DNA of 64,000 nucleotides from Rhodoferax_B sp049316285 (GTDB taxonomy: Bacteria > Pseudomonadota > Gammaproteobacteria > Burkholderiales > Burkholderiaceae_C). Both the position numbers and the translations under genes were made by a program. Where the stretch lies: assembly GCF_049316285.1 (NCBI RefSeq), contig NZ_JBMOXA010000005.1, positions 216,306-280,305 on the forward strand, written 5' to 3'. Positions within the stretch are counted from its first letter, which is position 1. Every line of letters begins with the position of its first letter. This document shows positions 25,844 to 35,275 of the stretch, one piece after another. Below the pieces are notes generated by a model. It worked only from the letters and a program-made list of their open reading frames with translations. It was not told the origin of the DNA and did no database searches.

Positions 25844-26821
25844 ATGATTTCAAGGCGAGCAGTTTTACAGGCGGCCTCAGGTCTTGCCGTGGTCGGCATT
25901 CCAGTGGGAAAGGCCATGGCCGATGCAGCCTACCCGACGCGTCTCATCAAGATCGTTGTCGGCAACGCCCCCGGTGGGACAGATGATCTGATCAGTCGTA
26001 CGCTTGGTCAATACATGACAAGCCGCTGGGCGCAGCCCGTCATCATTGAAAATCGTGGCGGCGCTTCCACCACGATTGCAGGCGGCTACGTGGCGTCGGC
26101 GGCGCCTGATGGCTACACCGTGCTTTGCTTGATCGGTACCAGCATCGTGCAAACTGTCTTGCGCGAAAAGATGCGGTATAGCCTCGACAGTTTTGTCCCG
26201 ATCGCCGGCGTCGGTGGATTCCCACTGGGCTTGGCGGTCTCAGCGTCCGGCAATATCAAGACGATGGATGACCTCAAGGCCGCGGCCAAAGCGCCAGGTG
26301 GCGTCAAGTTCGCCTCCGGTGGCGTCGGGACCATGGGCCATCTGAACGCGGTCAAGTTTCTCAAAACGATTGGCGGTACGGGCTTGCACGTGCCATACCG
26401 TAACAACCCCGAGTGTCTCCAAGCCATTGCGGGAGGATTCGCGGACATGATGTTCGCCTCGGTATCGGAGGTAGCTCCGATGAGAGGCGATGGCCTGTTG
26501 CGCGTGTTGGCTGTGTCGTCGCCGGAGCGCTCCAGCAATTTGCTCGACGTGCCAACCACGCGCGAGTTGGGGCTTCCGCAAATCAACACGTCGCTGTGGC
26601 ATGGATTCGTCGCGCCAGCTGGTACACCTCCCGACATCGTGGCGAAGATCGCCGACGTCATCACCCAAGGCGTGAACCAGCCCGATTTCCAGAATCGATT
26701 CAAGTCGCTGGCATTTCAGACCGACGTCAAGACAGGTGCGGCGCTGACTGCATTCATCACCGGCGAGGCCGCCCGTTGGCGTGAAGTCATCACCGAGAAC
26801 AACATTCGAGTTACCGACTGA
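25844..26821 (+). CDS. Bug/TctC-family periplasmic substrate-binding protein
   Basis: From ATG at 25844 (GGAGA upstream) the 325-residue protein has a Tat-like leader (ISRRAVLQ, hydrophobic run, KAMADAAYP). The mature part has the Bug hallmarks: YPTRLIKIVVGNAPGGTDD, VIIENRGGASTTIAG, SAAPDGYTVL, LHVPYRNNPE. Bug proteins bind small organic acids and other solutes for tripartite (TTT) transporters or sensing. It is 13 bp upstream of an aldehyde dehydrogenase and an SDR, so the ligand is probably processed by them. An alternative start at 25769 would add an implausible leader. No TctA/TctB membrane partner is encoded nearby. Confidence 0.88.
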   Translation: MISRRAVLQAASGLAVVGIPVGKAMADAAYPTRLIKIVVGNAPGGTDDLISRTLGQYMTSRWAQPVIIENRGGASTTIAGGYVASAAPDGYTVLCLIGTSIVQTVLREKMRYSLDSFVPIAGVGGFPLGLAVSASGNIKTMDDLKAAAKAPGGVKFASGGVGTMGHLNAVKFLKTIGGTGLHVPYRNNPECLQAIAGGFADMMFASVSEVAPMRGDGLLRVLAVSSPERSSNLLDVPTTRELGLPQINTSLWHGFVAPAGTPPDIVAKIADVITQGVNQPDFQNRFKSLAFQTDVKTGAALTAFITGEAARWREVITENNIRVTD

Positions 26822-26834
26822 TCTCAAGGAAATT

Positions 26835-28316
26835 ATGAAAAAGTATGGTTTGTACATCGACGGACGCGAAGTTGATCCTCAGGGAGGCGAATGGCTCGAG
26901 ACGGTGGATCCGTATCGCGGTGAAGCCTGGGCGTCGATCGCGCGTGGAGGTGCGGAGGATGTGGACCGGGCCGTAGCTGCCGCCAGGCTGGCGATGACCA
27001 AGGGTGCATGGGCCACGATGTCGGCGACCAAGCGTGGCAAGGTGATGCGCAGCATTGGCGACGTGGTGGCGAAGAACGCCGTGCGCCTGGCCGAGATCGA
27101 GGCCAGGGACAACGGCAAACTGCTTGCTGAGATGCATGGGCAGCTTGCCGCCATTTCAGAATGCTGGTACTACTACGCCGGCCTCGCCGACAAGATTCAG
27201 GGCTCATCGGTTCCGGTGGAAAAACCCGATACCTTTGCTTTCACTACACGTGAACCCATCGGCGTAGTGGCCGCTCTCACGGCCTGGAACTCCCCTTTGT
27301 GGTTCGCCACGGTCAAGGCTGCTCCAGCCATGGCCGCCGGGTGTTCGGTGGTGGTAAAACCTTCGGAGTTTGCTTCGGTCAGCACACTGGAATTCGCAGC
27401 GCTGCTGAAAGAGGCTGGCGTGCCGGATGGTGTCTTCAATGTGGTTACGGGGCTCGGGCACGAAGCCGGAGCGGCGCTCGTCGAGCATCGCGACATCGCC
27501 AAGATAACTTTCACGGGATCGGACGTCACCGGCACCCGAATTTACGAGACCGCGGCCCGCACCCTGAAGCGGGTATCCCTGGAGCTGGGTGGCAAGTCCC
27601 CGAACATCGTGTTCGCGGATGCCGATCTCGATCTAGCTGCGGCGGGTGTTGTCTCTGGCATCTTTGGTGCTGCGGGCCAGATGTGTTCCGCCGGTTCACG
27701 CTTGTTGATTGAAAAGTCGATCAAGGAGGAGTTCACCCAGAAGCTGCTGCAGATGGCGAAGAACATTCGACTCGGCGATCCCATGGATCCGGCCACCAAT
27801 GTAGGGCCCATCGCAACACCACCCCAGTTCCAGAAGGTGCTGCATTACATCGCAGTTGCCAAGGAAGACGGCGCGCGATGCATCCTCGGTGGAAAGCCAG
27901 CCGTGGGACCGGGTTTGATTGGCGGCCAGTTCGTCGAACCGACCATCTTCGATGGTGTCACTAACGGCATGCGTATCGCACAGGAAGAGGTCTTCGGCCC
28001 GGTGTTGTCGATCATTGAATTCGACGGCGAAGAGCAGGCCGTCGAGATTGCCAACGACGTCGACTTCGGTCTGGTTGCAGCCGTTTGGACGAAGAGCATC
28101 GGCAGGGCGTTACGCATGTCGAAGAGTCTTGAGGTCGGCACCGTCTGGATTAACACTTACCGAACCTACAGCTACATGATGCCCTTCGGCGGCATGAAGC
28201 GTTCGGGCATCGGGCGTGAGCAGGGTATCGAATCGGTCAACGAATACCTTGAGACGAAGAGTGTGTTCATCTCCACCGCAGAAGGCGCGCCAGCGAACGC
28301 ATTTGTCCAACGATGA
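26835..28316 (+). CDS. NAD(P)-dependent aldehyde dehydrogenase
   Basis: From the ATG at 26835 (AAGGA upstream) this is a 493-residue ALDH with the catalytic Cys in AAGQMCSAGSR, Glu in LELGGKSPNIVF, Asn in TAWNSPLWF and the motif EEVFGPVLSII. The C-terminus YMMPFGGMKRSGIGREQG is of the betaine/hydroxymuconic-semialdehyde dehydrogenase branch. It follows the Bug gene by 13 bp and precedes an SDR by 46 bp, forming a three-gene transport-oxidation operon. The natural aldehyde is unknown. Confidence 0.92.
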   Translation: MKKYGLYIDGREVDPQGGEWLETVDPYRGEAWASIARGGAEDVDRAVAAARLAMTKGAWATMSATKRGKVMRSIGDVVAKNAVRLAEIEARDNGKLLAEMHGQLAAISECWYYYAGLADKIQGSSVPVEKPDTFAFTTREPIGVVAALTAWNSPLWFATVKAAPAMAAGCSVVVKPSEFASVSTLEFAALLKEAGVPDGVFNVVTGLGHEAGAALVEHRDIAKITFTGSDVTGTRIYETAARTLKRVSLELGGKSPNIVFADADLDLAAAGVVSGIFGAAGQMCSAGSRLLIEKSIKEEFTQKLLQMAKNIRLGDPMDPATNVGPIATPPQFQKVLHYIAVAKEDGARCILGGKPAVGPGLIGGQFVEPTIFDGVTNGMRIAQEEVFGPVLSIIEFDGEEQAVEIANDVDFGLVAAVWTKSIGRALRMSKSLEVGTVWINTYRTYSYMMPFGGMKRSGIGREQGIESVNEYLETKSVFISTAEGAPANAFVQR

Positions 28317-28362
28317 GCGTGCGGACTTCCAAAACTTCAAAATGACAAAAGGGTAGATAACG

Positions 28363-29118
28363 ATGGCTGAGAAAGAATTGAACCAGGCGGGGAGCGCAGC
28401 GCCTTCGAACAGGCTTGCAGGGCGGCGACTGGTGGTCACAGGCGGCGCTTCCGGCATCGGCAGGGCAGTTGCCCGGTTGTTCGCTGCCGAAGGTGCGTCG
28501 CTCGCGCTACTCGACCGTGATGCGCGCGTTGCAGAGACGGCCCAGGAAATCGGCGCTACCGGCTATGTCGTCGACATCACCGACGAGAGTGCGGTCATGC
28601 AGGTGATCGAGCAGGCCGGCCAGGTGATGTCGGGCATCGACGGCGTAGTCAACGCGGCGGGCATTATGTCCAAGGGGCTCACCACCGAAGTGCCCGCCGA
28701 TGCCTGGCGCCGCATTCTGGATGTGAATCTGACCGGCACTTACATCGTGGTCCGAAGCTGCCTGCCGTGGATGCAACGCGAGTCGGAAGGGACGATCGTC
28801 AACATCGCCTCCGCCGCGGGCTTGTTGTCCAACGCGGCGGGCCTCACGGCCTACGCAGCATCAAAAGGTGGAGTCATTGCATTGACGCGCGTGCTTGCCG
28901 CTGAACTGGCGCCACAGATCCGCGTGAATTCGGTTTGCCCAGGCATGGTTGATACGCCAATGGCCGACGGCTACCGGGCCAACGTCGGCAACTACGCCTT
29001 GAAGCGGCTGGCCGATCCCTTGGAAATCGCCCGCGCGATCCTGTTCCTCACACTCTCGGACTCTTCCTATGTGACGGGGGCCGCCCTTGCAACGGACGGC
29101 GGACGATCCTTCCACTGA
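28363..29118 (+). CDS. SDR-family oxidoreductase
   Basis: The 251-residue classical short-chain dehydrogenase has the cofactor loop TGGASGIG, an acidic LLDRD after the second strand (NAD preference likely), VNAAG, and the catalytic Ser (NIASAAG) with Tyr-x-x-x-Lys (YAASKGG). It probably oxidises an alcohol or reduces a ketone in the same route as the aldehyde dehydrogenase before it. About 15 hydrophilic residues (NQAGSAAPSNRLAG) precede the fold. Confidence 0.9.
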   Translation: MAEKELNQAGSAAPSNRLAGRRLVVTGGASGIGRAVARLFAAEGASLALLDRDARVAETAQEIGATGYVVDITDESAVMQVIEQAGQVMSGIDGVVNAAGIMSKGLTTEVPADAWRRILDVNLTGTYIVVRSCLPWMQRESEGTIVNIASAAGLLSNAAGLTAYAASKGGVIALTRVLAAELAPQIRVNSVCPGMVDTPMADGYRANVGNYALKRLADPLEIARAILFLTLSDSSYVTGAALATDGGRSFH

Positions 29119-29254
29119 GTATTGCATCTAGACCACAAACCTGTTTCAACGGGCTCGGGGGCCGGAGTCAAAGGCTTCCATGCGCGTGCCGCCGCCGCGC
29201 CCCTTTGCACCTCTACCGCCTGCCCCGCAGCAGCGCACCTGTCTCGAGAAAATG

Positions 29255-29269
29255 GTTAGTTTTTCTAAC
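29255..29269. promoter_or_regulatory. LysR-type palindrome, site 3
   Basis: GTTAGTTTTTCTAAC has perfect 5-bp arms and T-N11-A spacing. It is 128 bp before the Bug start at 29398. A weaker TCTA-N7-GGGA element (29264-29278), resembling the IclR-region operator with one mismatch, overlaps it. Confidence 0.6.
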
Positions 29270-29397
29270 GTATCGGGACACAAAAAACAAATGGACTCCA
29301 CCCGGGCTCAGGTCTACATTTTCGACGTCAACGGCAACGGAAATGCCGACCGGCATCGCATTCGTACGAGCCGAATTTTATAAACAGGAGACTCTAG

Positions 29398-30375
29398 ATG
29401 AACCTATCTAAACGAAGCTTGCTGCTGTCGTTGTCCATGGCCGCGGTGTTGCCTACTGCGGCCTGGTCACAGGCCTTTCCCAACAAGCCGGTAAAAATTA
29501 TTCTTCCGTTCCCGGCCGGCACGGGGCCGGACGGGGTGATGCGCCTTGTGGGCGAGAAGCTGGGCAAGCTCTGGAACACATCGGTCATCATCGACAACCG
29601 GCCTGGCGGCAACGGCTGGATCGCGGTGGAAGCTGCCAAAAGATCCGCCCCCGATGGATACACTTTTCTGCAGGTCGATGCGTCCTACATGACCATCCAG
29701 CCGCATCTGTACAAGAAGATGCCGTTCGATCCGTTCCATGATTTCGAGCCAGTGGGCCCTATGTACCGCACGAACTACTTCATCGTGGTGGCGGCGGATT
29801 CGAAATGGAAAAGCGTAGCCGATCTGGCCGCCGCGGCCAAGGAGGCCAAGGGCCAACTGACCTACGGATCATCGGGCGTGGGCAGCCAGCTTCATGTGAA
29901 CGCAGCCATCCTGGAAACCGCGCTCGGGCTGCCGATGAACCACATTCCCATTAAGGACACGCCGCAGATCTACGTGAGCATCGCGCGTGGCGACATCGCC
30001 TGGGCGTTCGGCACGGCGGCCACCGTCGGTCCCTTGGCCAAGTCAGGCAAGGTGAGGATGTTGGCCATCGCGGCGCCGCAGCGCCACCCGAGCTACCCGG
30101 ACATTCCTACGGTACGAGAGTCGGGTGGCCCAGCCAACGTGGAGGCGCGCACCTGGGTGGCGCTGTTCGCTCCGACGGGCGTGCCCAAGCCAATCGTGGA
30201 CAAGGTCAATGCTGACCTGGTACGCGTCATGTCCGAAGCCGACATCCGCGAGCGTCTGGATGCCGTGGGTTTCACAGCCTGGGCGGGCAGTCCTGCGCAA
30301 CTGCGTAAGGTGATGGACGAGGACTACCAGCAATTTGGCGAAGTGATCAAATCCTTGAAGATTTCGTTGGATTGA
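29398..30375 (+). CDS. Bug/TctC-family periplasmic substrate-binding protein
   Basis: The 325-residue protein has a signal peptide ending PTAAWSQAFP. Its Bug motifs are FPNKPVKIILPFPAGTGPDG, VIIDNRPGGNGW, SAPDGYTFL and the late PAQLRKVMDEDYQQFGEVI. Compared with other members, the usual GG in the ligand loop is TGPDG, so ligand specificity may differ. AGGAGA lies upstream of the ATG. It is followed by a LysR gene that is frameshifted, and it has its own palindrome upstream. Confidence 0.88.
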   Translation: MNLSKRSLLLSLSMAAVLPTAAWSQAFPNKPVKIILPFPAGTGPDGVMRLVGEKLGKLWNTSVIIDNRPGGNGWIAVEAAKRSAPDGYTFLQVDASYMTIQPHLYKKMPFDPFHDFEPVGPMYRTNYFIVVAADSKWKSVADLAAAAKEAKGQLTYGSSGVGSQLHVNAAILETALGLPMNHIPIKDTPQIYVSIARGDIAWAFGTAATVGPLAKSGKVRMLAIAAPQRHPSYPDIPTVRESGGPANVEARTWVALFAPTGVPKPIVDKVNADLVRVMSEADIRERLDAVGFTAWAGSPAQLRKVMDEDYQQFGEVIKSLKISLD

Positions 30376-30452
30376 TAGGCGCCGACCGCTCTGATCCCAG
30401 CAGGAGCCTGGTTTCAGTTTGCGGCGTGTGATCAACGATTGAAGCGTCCGCG

Positions 30453-31362
30453 GTGGATCCTCGAAAACTTCTTTACTTCGCCACCAGCAGCGAGCAGGGC
30501 AGTCTGGCCAAGGCGGCCAAGCAACTGGCTGTTTCGCAGCCGGCGCTTTCGAAATCGATGGACCGGCTGGAGGGCGAGTTCGGCGTCCGTCTGCTCGAAC
30601 GTGGCCCCACCGGTGTCGCACCGACGAAGCCGGGTGAGCTTGCCTATGCGCATGCAAAGTTGATCCGCGAGGAGATGACCCGCGCCAAGAGCTGTTCCGA
30701 GCGGGACGATGCCCGGGCAAACGTAGTGACCATTGCCACCTTGCCGAGTCTTGCGAGCAACCTCATTCCGCTCTCCGTGGCGCGTTGGCGAAAGGCCCAC
30801 CCGAACGTGTTGCTGCGTGTCGTGGAGAAAGTGCAGATCGAGCTGCTGGTCGGGCTGCAGCGGGGTAAGTTCGATTTTGTCGTTGGGCTGACTGAATTCT
30901 TCGACATTCTTTTCGACGGACTGAAACAGCGGGTCCTGTTTCGAGACAAGTTATCCGTTTTCGCGCGGGCTGACCATGGTCTCTTCCAGCAGAAAACAGT
31001 GAACTGGAACGACGCAGCGAAGTGCCCCTGGATCTGCCCGATGGTCGGTCGGTCGCAGCGCACCGTGCTTGAAAAGCGTCATGGACGGGGAAGGGATTCG
31101 CTTGCCAGTGAACCTTGTGGAATGTGGATCGATCGACTTCACCAGAACACTCATCCGTTCGAGTGACCATCTGGCGATGCTGCCCATTCATGCAGTTGCA
31201 GCCGATGTGAGTGCGGGCTTCATCAAGGCCTTGCCATTGGACGTTTCGTCGCTGAAGCGGAACATCGCGGTGGTGTTTCGGGAGAACGCGCCTCTTGCTG
31301 CCGTCAGCCAGGATCTGATCAGGTGCATTGAAGAAACCGGCCAAGCGCTGACCCAGGCCTAG
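30453..31362 (+). pseudogene. LysR-family regulator, single frameshift
   Basis: The first frame (GTG at 30453) encodes a full LysR HTH (SLAKAAKQLAVSQPALSKSM) and most of the effector domain to about 31070 (SQRTVLEK). It then becomes nonsense and stops at 31166. The expected continuation VMDGEGIRLPVNLVECGSID to the normal C-terminus is in the next frame, ending at 31362. The joined length, about 303 residues, is exactly that of a normal LysR protein, so a single indel at about 31070 explains it. It could be a real inactivation or a sequence error. The product might have been the cognate regulator of the neighbouring Bug gene. Confidence 0.75.
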
Positions 31363-31389
31363 GGGCTCCCAGGCCAACTCCGCAGTCCG

Positions 31390-31404
31390 GTCAGTTTTGC
31401 TGAC
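31390..31404. promoter_or_regulatory. LysR-type palindrome, site 4
   Basis: GTCAGTTTTGCTGAC has perfect arms and T-N11-A spacing. It lies just after the frameshifted LysR gene and 204 bp before the peroxiredoxin start. Confidence 0.5.
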
Positions 31405-31608
31405 GCGTGATGAACTAAATCCAAATGGACATGATCCAGGCGGCCATCTAGAGTCGGATGTTGCCTTACGCAGCTCGGCTGGTTTGACGCCCCTTGGTAT
31501 TCTCAAGGGATGCTTTCAGGTCCATCAGGCGCGTATCAGCGACATCGGTATGAGGCACGGCCATTCTTCATGGCTTGCCCTGATGGCTCAATACAAACGG
31601 AGAGACTC

Positions 31609-32115
31609 ATGATCAAAGTCGGTGACACACTTCCCCCTGCCACCCTGATGGAATATATCGAACACGAGGGAGAAGGCTGCAGTCTGGGCCCCAATCCAGT
31701 GGATGTCTCCGAGGCGAGCGCCGGCAAGACCATCGCATTGTTCGCGTTGCCAGGTGCTTTCACGCCCACCTGCTCAGCGAGCCACGTGCCCGGCTATGTC
31801 GAGCATGCGGAAGCTTTTAATGCGGCCGGGGTCGATGAGATTTGGTGCGTGAGCGTCAATGACGCCTTCGTCATGGGTGCTTGGGCGAAAGACCAGCAGA
31901 CCGGCGGCAAGGTGCGCATGCTGGGTGACGGCAGCGCATTGTTCACTAACGCCACCGGCCTCGCGCTGGACCTCACGGCTCGCGGCATGGGGGTGCGCAG
32001 CAGCCGCTACTCGATGTTGGTGAAGGATGGCGTGGTGTCCAACCTCAACGTCGAACGTCCCGGGGCGTTCGAAGTCAGCAACGCCGAGACGCTGCTGGCC
32101 CAGGCCAAGGCCTGA
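31609..32115 (+). CDS. peroxiredoxin (Prx5/AhpE-like redoxin)
   Basis: From ATG at 31609 (GGAGAGA upstream) this is a 168-residue protein of the atypical two-Cys/one-Cys Prx5 group. The active-site motif PGAFTPTCSASHVPGY contains the peroxidatic Cys55, and the late ARGMGVRSSRYSMLVKDG strand contains the conserved Arg. It reduces hydroperoxides, usually with thioredoxin or glutathione. GMC oxidases and thioredoxin reductase are encoded further right, which could generate peroxide and supply reduction. The longer frame to 31510 lacks support. Confidence 0.85.
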   Translation: MIKVGDTLPPATLMEYIEHEGEGCSLGPNPVDVSEASAGKTIALFALPGAFTPTCSASHVPGYVEHAEAFNAAGVDEIWCVSVNDAFVMGAWAKDQQTGGKVRMLGDGSALFTNATGLALDLTARGMGVRSSRYSMLVKDGVVSNLNVERPGAFEVSNAETLLAQAKA

Positions 32116-32321
32116 TCCGCAGGTCGGCGGATGGCATCGCGGACCAATCGCCTGCCACCGCCTGGGCTCCTCGGTCGCTAATAATCGCAGCCCACCTGGT
32201 GACCATTTTGAAGGTAAGAAAAGCTGACCTGACGCACCAAAAAATGTGTCTTGACCCGCTGCTCTTCACTTTGAATAATTAACGTATTGATCGTCAGTAG
32301 TTGCTGATCTGGAGACAAATG

Positions 32322-33242
32322 ATGAACGTTGGTTATATCGGACTGGGTGCTATGGGCGGAGCACTGGCACGCCAGATCATCGGGAAATTTCCCTTGTGGG
32401 TGTTGGACCTCAATGCCGCTGTCGTCGCGGACTTCGAGAAAAAAGGGGCTGTTGCGGTTTCAACGGCCGCGGACATGGCGCGGCAGTGCGACATCGTCCT
32501 GATGTGCCTGCCGCGCAGCTCGGACGTTGGGAAGGTGATCTTCGGGCTGAATGGGCTGATCGAGGGGCTGTCTCCGGGGAAAATACTGATCGACCAGACC
32601 AGTGGCATTCCTGACCAGACCCGTGCGTTTGCGCGGCGTCTGGCCGAAAGCGGCGTGGTGCTGTTCGATGCGCCCGTGTCGGGCTCGATGGCCGCGGCCG
32701 AGGCAGGAACGGTGTCGATCATCACTTCAGGACCTGAAGAAGCTTATGAACTGGCCAAGCCAGTGCTGCAGGCTATCAGCCGGCATGTCTACCGTTGTGG
32801 AGATCGCGTCGGTAACGGCCAGACGATGAAATCGGTGAATAACCTCATGAATACGGGCTGCCGGTTTTCTACGCTTGAGGTCGTCGCGCTGGGGCGCAAG
32901 ATGGGATTACCTCTCGAGGTGATGACCGAAGCAATTAACCACACCACGGCAAGCAACTTTACTTCGACCGGCATGTTGCATGCGATCGCCGAAAGACGGC
33001 AGGCAACAAATTTCGGCCTGGCGTTGCAGTTGAAGGACACGAACCAGGCGCTGGCTCTTAGCTTGGAGAATTGCGCACCCATGCCGATCACGACCATCGT
33101 GCGCGGCCTGCTGCAGATAGGCGTCAACACGCTGGGAAAGAACTCGCAGCTGGAGCAGATGATCGGTCTCATCGAATCGTTGGCGGGCGTGCACTTCGTT
33201 GAGCCGGTGCCGGTGGCGCAGAATCAATTTGAAAGGGCTTGA
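32322..33242 (+). CDS. 3-hydroxyisobutyrate dehydrogenase-family oxidoreductase
   Basis: From the second of two adjacent ATGs (GGAGA 7 nt upstream) the 306-residue protein has GYIGLGAMGG (NAD(P) loop), DAPVSGS (substrate loop, about 117-123) and the catalytic Lys170 in GNGQTMKSVNN. It is therefore a complete beta-hydroxyacid dehydrogenase of the hydroxyisobutyrate/tartronate-semialdehyde reductase family. The actual hydroxyacid is unknown. It is followed with a 1-bp gap by a degenerate paralogue. Confidence 0.85.
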   Translation: MNVGYIGLGAMGGALARQIIGKFPLWVLDLNAAVVADFEKKGAVAVSTAADMARQCDIVLMCLPRSSDVGKVIFGLNGLIEGLSPGKILIDQTSGIPDQTRAFARRLAESGVVLFDAPVSGSMAAAEAGTVSIITSGPEEAYELAKPVLQAISRHVYRCGDRVGNGQTMKSVNNLMNTGCRFSTLEVVALGRKMGLPLEVMTEAINHTTASNFTSTGMLHAIAERRQATNFGLALQLKDTNQALALSLENCAPMPITTIVRGLLQIGVNTLGKNSQLEQMIGLIESLAGVHFVEPVPVAQNQFERA

Positions 33243-33243
33243 G

Positions 33244-34110
33244 ATGAAGGTCGGATGTGTGAATTTTGGACCGCTCGGTCATACCCTTATTCAGCAGCTT
33301 GCACTGAAGCATGATGTATTGGTGTTTGACGCGACACGGAACGCCCGCGCCCAGAATGATATCGAGCTTTCGGCGCTCGTCCGGGCCAGCGATGTGATTG
33401 TGGTTTGTGGCAAACCGTTGGAGGAAAATCTGCACGACGTTGTGTTCGAGCACGGCGATTTCGCTTCCAACTTAGAGCCCGGGAAGATAGTAGTGGACCT
33501 GACTGCGGGTGATCCAGAGTCGACGCGGGTCGTTGCGGTCGCTTTGAGTGAACGCGGGGTGCAACTGGTCGATGCCCCAGTGCATGCCGAAATCTGGGCC
33601 GACCTCGCGGCCCACGCAGCGATTTTTTGCGGCGGAGACGCGGCCACGCTGGCCAAGGTAAAGCCTCTGCTCGAGGTCATCACACCGCGGGTCGTGCTTG
33701 CCGGTGCTTCCGGCAATGGCCACGCCACCTATCTGGTGGTACAGGCCATCGCGATATGTAACCGCGTGGTGACTTGCGAGTGCGCGGGTCTTGGCGCGCG
33801 GCAGGGGTTGACTATGCGGGACATGGACACCGTACTCAACAACAGTTCAGGCCGCAGCAGTGCAACAGAGCGGCTGTTACCAAGTTTCTACTTGGCGCAG
33901 CCTACTGCGGACGTTCCCCTGGGCCGGGTGGTGCAAGACCTGCAGCTATTCTGCAAGGCCGCGGCCAGCTTCGGTGCTCCGGTGCTCATCGGCAATCTAG
34001 CACGCAGCGTCGTCGAGATGGCGTACAACGAGCTGTCGGATGATGCAACACTGGACGATGTTGCGCGCTTCTACGAGTCTGTCGGAGACTTCAGGTTCGC
34101 AGACGCTTAG
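33244..34110 (+). CDS. degenerate hydroxyisobutyrate-dehydrogenase paralogue
   Basis: The 288-residue protein aligns along its length with the preceding enzyme but has lost catalytic features. The nucleotide loop is CVNFGPLGHT (first Gly replaced), the substrate loop DAPVSG is DAPVHAE, and the catalytic K-x-x-N is replaced by Y163-L-V-V in GNGHATYLVV. The fold core and the frame are intact and the start is the next codon pair after the upstream stop, so it is expressed with the first gene. It may be a binding or regulatory subunit, or an enzyme with new chemistry. Dehydrogenase activity is unlikely. Confidence 0.75.
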   Translation: MKVGCVNFGPLGHTLIQQLALKHDVLVFDATRNARAQNDIELSALVRASDVIVVCGKPLEENLHDVVFEHGDFASNLEPGKIVVDLTAGDPESTRVVAVALSERGVQLVDAPVHAEIWADLAAHAAIFCGGDAATLAKVKPLLEVITPRVVLAGASGNGHATYLVVQAIAICNRVVTCECAGLGARQGLTMRDMDTVLNNSSGRSSATERLLPSFYLAQPTADVPLGRVVQDLQLFCKAAASFGAPVLIGNLARSVVEMAYNELSDDATLDDVARFYESVGDFRFADA

Positions 34111-34320
34111 CGTAAGCTTCGCGGCAGGGCGGCAAGGACGTGGAAAGTCGACCAGCCGTGCGCCCTGGGCTCCAATCCATACGGGCGCGGTCCCACGAGC
34201 GCCACTATCGCGCCACGGAAATGGCTACGATAGTTGCCATGGCGCCCCTGACGTCGTCGACATCCATCTGTCCGCAGATGCGCACGGCAGGTCAGCCAAC
34301 AGCAGTACAACGAGCAATTC

Positions 34321-35256
34321 ATGGAACTTCGACATCTTCGCTACTTCAAGGCTGCCGCAGAGGAGGAGCACTTCGGGCGGGCCGCGGAACGCCTGCACGT
34401 GACCCGGCCAGCCGTGTCGCAACTGATCGCCGATCTCGAGAGCGAGCTTGGCACCCAACTGTTCGAACGATTGGCCCACCGCGTCCGGTTGACCGAAGCT
34501 GGCAAGGCCTTACTGCCAAGACTAGACGCGCTGATGAACGATTTGCACGATGCGCTGGCGATGACTAAGCGGGTTGGCGAAGGTAAAAGCGGCGCACTCA
34601 CAATCGGGTACGGGTCGCTCACCTTGCTTCACTCGCTATTTCGTGGCGCCATCAAGCGTTTTCGCGAGGAATTCCCCGATGTCACGCTTTCGCTGGTAGA
34701 GCAGGTGACGATCGACCAACAGAAAGCCCTCGAGGACGGGAAGATCCACGCGGGCTTCATGCACTTCGGGCCTAACAAGGCGTTCCTGCGTAAACGCAGG
34801 ACCACGCCGCTGGTGAGTGGCCAGGATCGCACGGCGCTTGATTGGGTGAATATTCAAGCGGGGAAGGTCGGCGTGGTGATGCTGAACGAGCATCCGCTTG
34901 CCAAGAAGAGATCTGTGAAGCTCGCCGAGTTGGCGAACGAGCGCTTCGTCGTTGTGCCTCGGGGTATCAGCAGCCCGGGGCATGGCGCGATCCTCGACCT
35001 TTGCCGCAAAGCCGGCTTCGAGCCGAGGATCGTGCAGGAGGTGAGCACCACGGTTTCGCAATTGAACCTGGTGTCCGTCGGCATGGGGATCGGCCTGTCC
35101 ATTATTGGGAAAAATTTCATGTACCCGCCCGACCTGACGGTCCTGCCCATCAGCGACATGAATTATCCGACGACGTTCGTGTTCGCGTGGGTGAAAGGCG
35201 AGCGAACACCAGCGCTTGACCGCATGATCGAGATTGTCGAGTCGATCGCAGGTTGA
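34321..35256 (+). CDS. LysR-family transcriptional regulator (CatM/BenM-like)
   Basis: The 311-residue protein begins MELRHLRYFKAAAEEEHFGR, the signature of the CatM/CbnR-like LysR branch. Its HTH is RAAERLHVTRPAVSQLIADL, and a co-inducer domain follows (GALTIGYGS, VTLSLVEQ, VSVGMGIGLSI). This branch often regulates aromatic or organic acid degradation. It is the only intact LysR gene in the 21-64 kb region and therefore the best candidate to bind the GTWAG-N5-CTWAC palindromes. It is convergent with the SDR gene (19 bp apart). Confidence 0.92.
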   Translation: MELRHLRYFKAAAEEEHFGRAAERLHVTRPAVSQLIADLESELGTQLFERLAHRVRLTEAGKALLPRLDALMNDLHDALAMTKRVGEGKSGALTIGYGSLTLLHSLFRGAIKRFREEFPDVTLSLVEQVTIDQQKALEDGKIHAGFMHFGPNKAFLRKRRTTPLVSGQDRTALDWVNIQAGKVGVVMLNEHPLAKKRSVKLAELANERFVVVPRGISSPGHGAILDLCRKAGFEPRIVQEVSTTVSQLNLVSVGMGIGLSIIGKNFMYPPDLTVLPISDMNYPTTFVFAWVKGERTPALDRMIEIVESIAG

Positions 35257-35275
35257 CCAACCGCCCCAGCCGGGC

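Noticed and set aside
32290..32311. TCAG-N6-CTGA repeat as a seventh LysR palindrome
   Set aside because: The spacer is six bases instead of five, so it breaks the T-N11-A spacing of the other sites.
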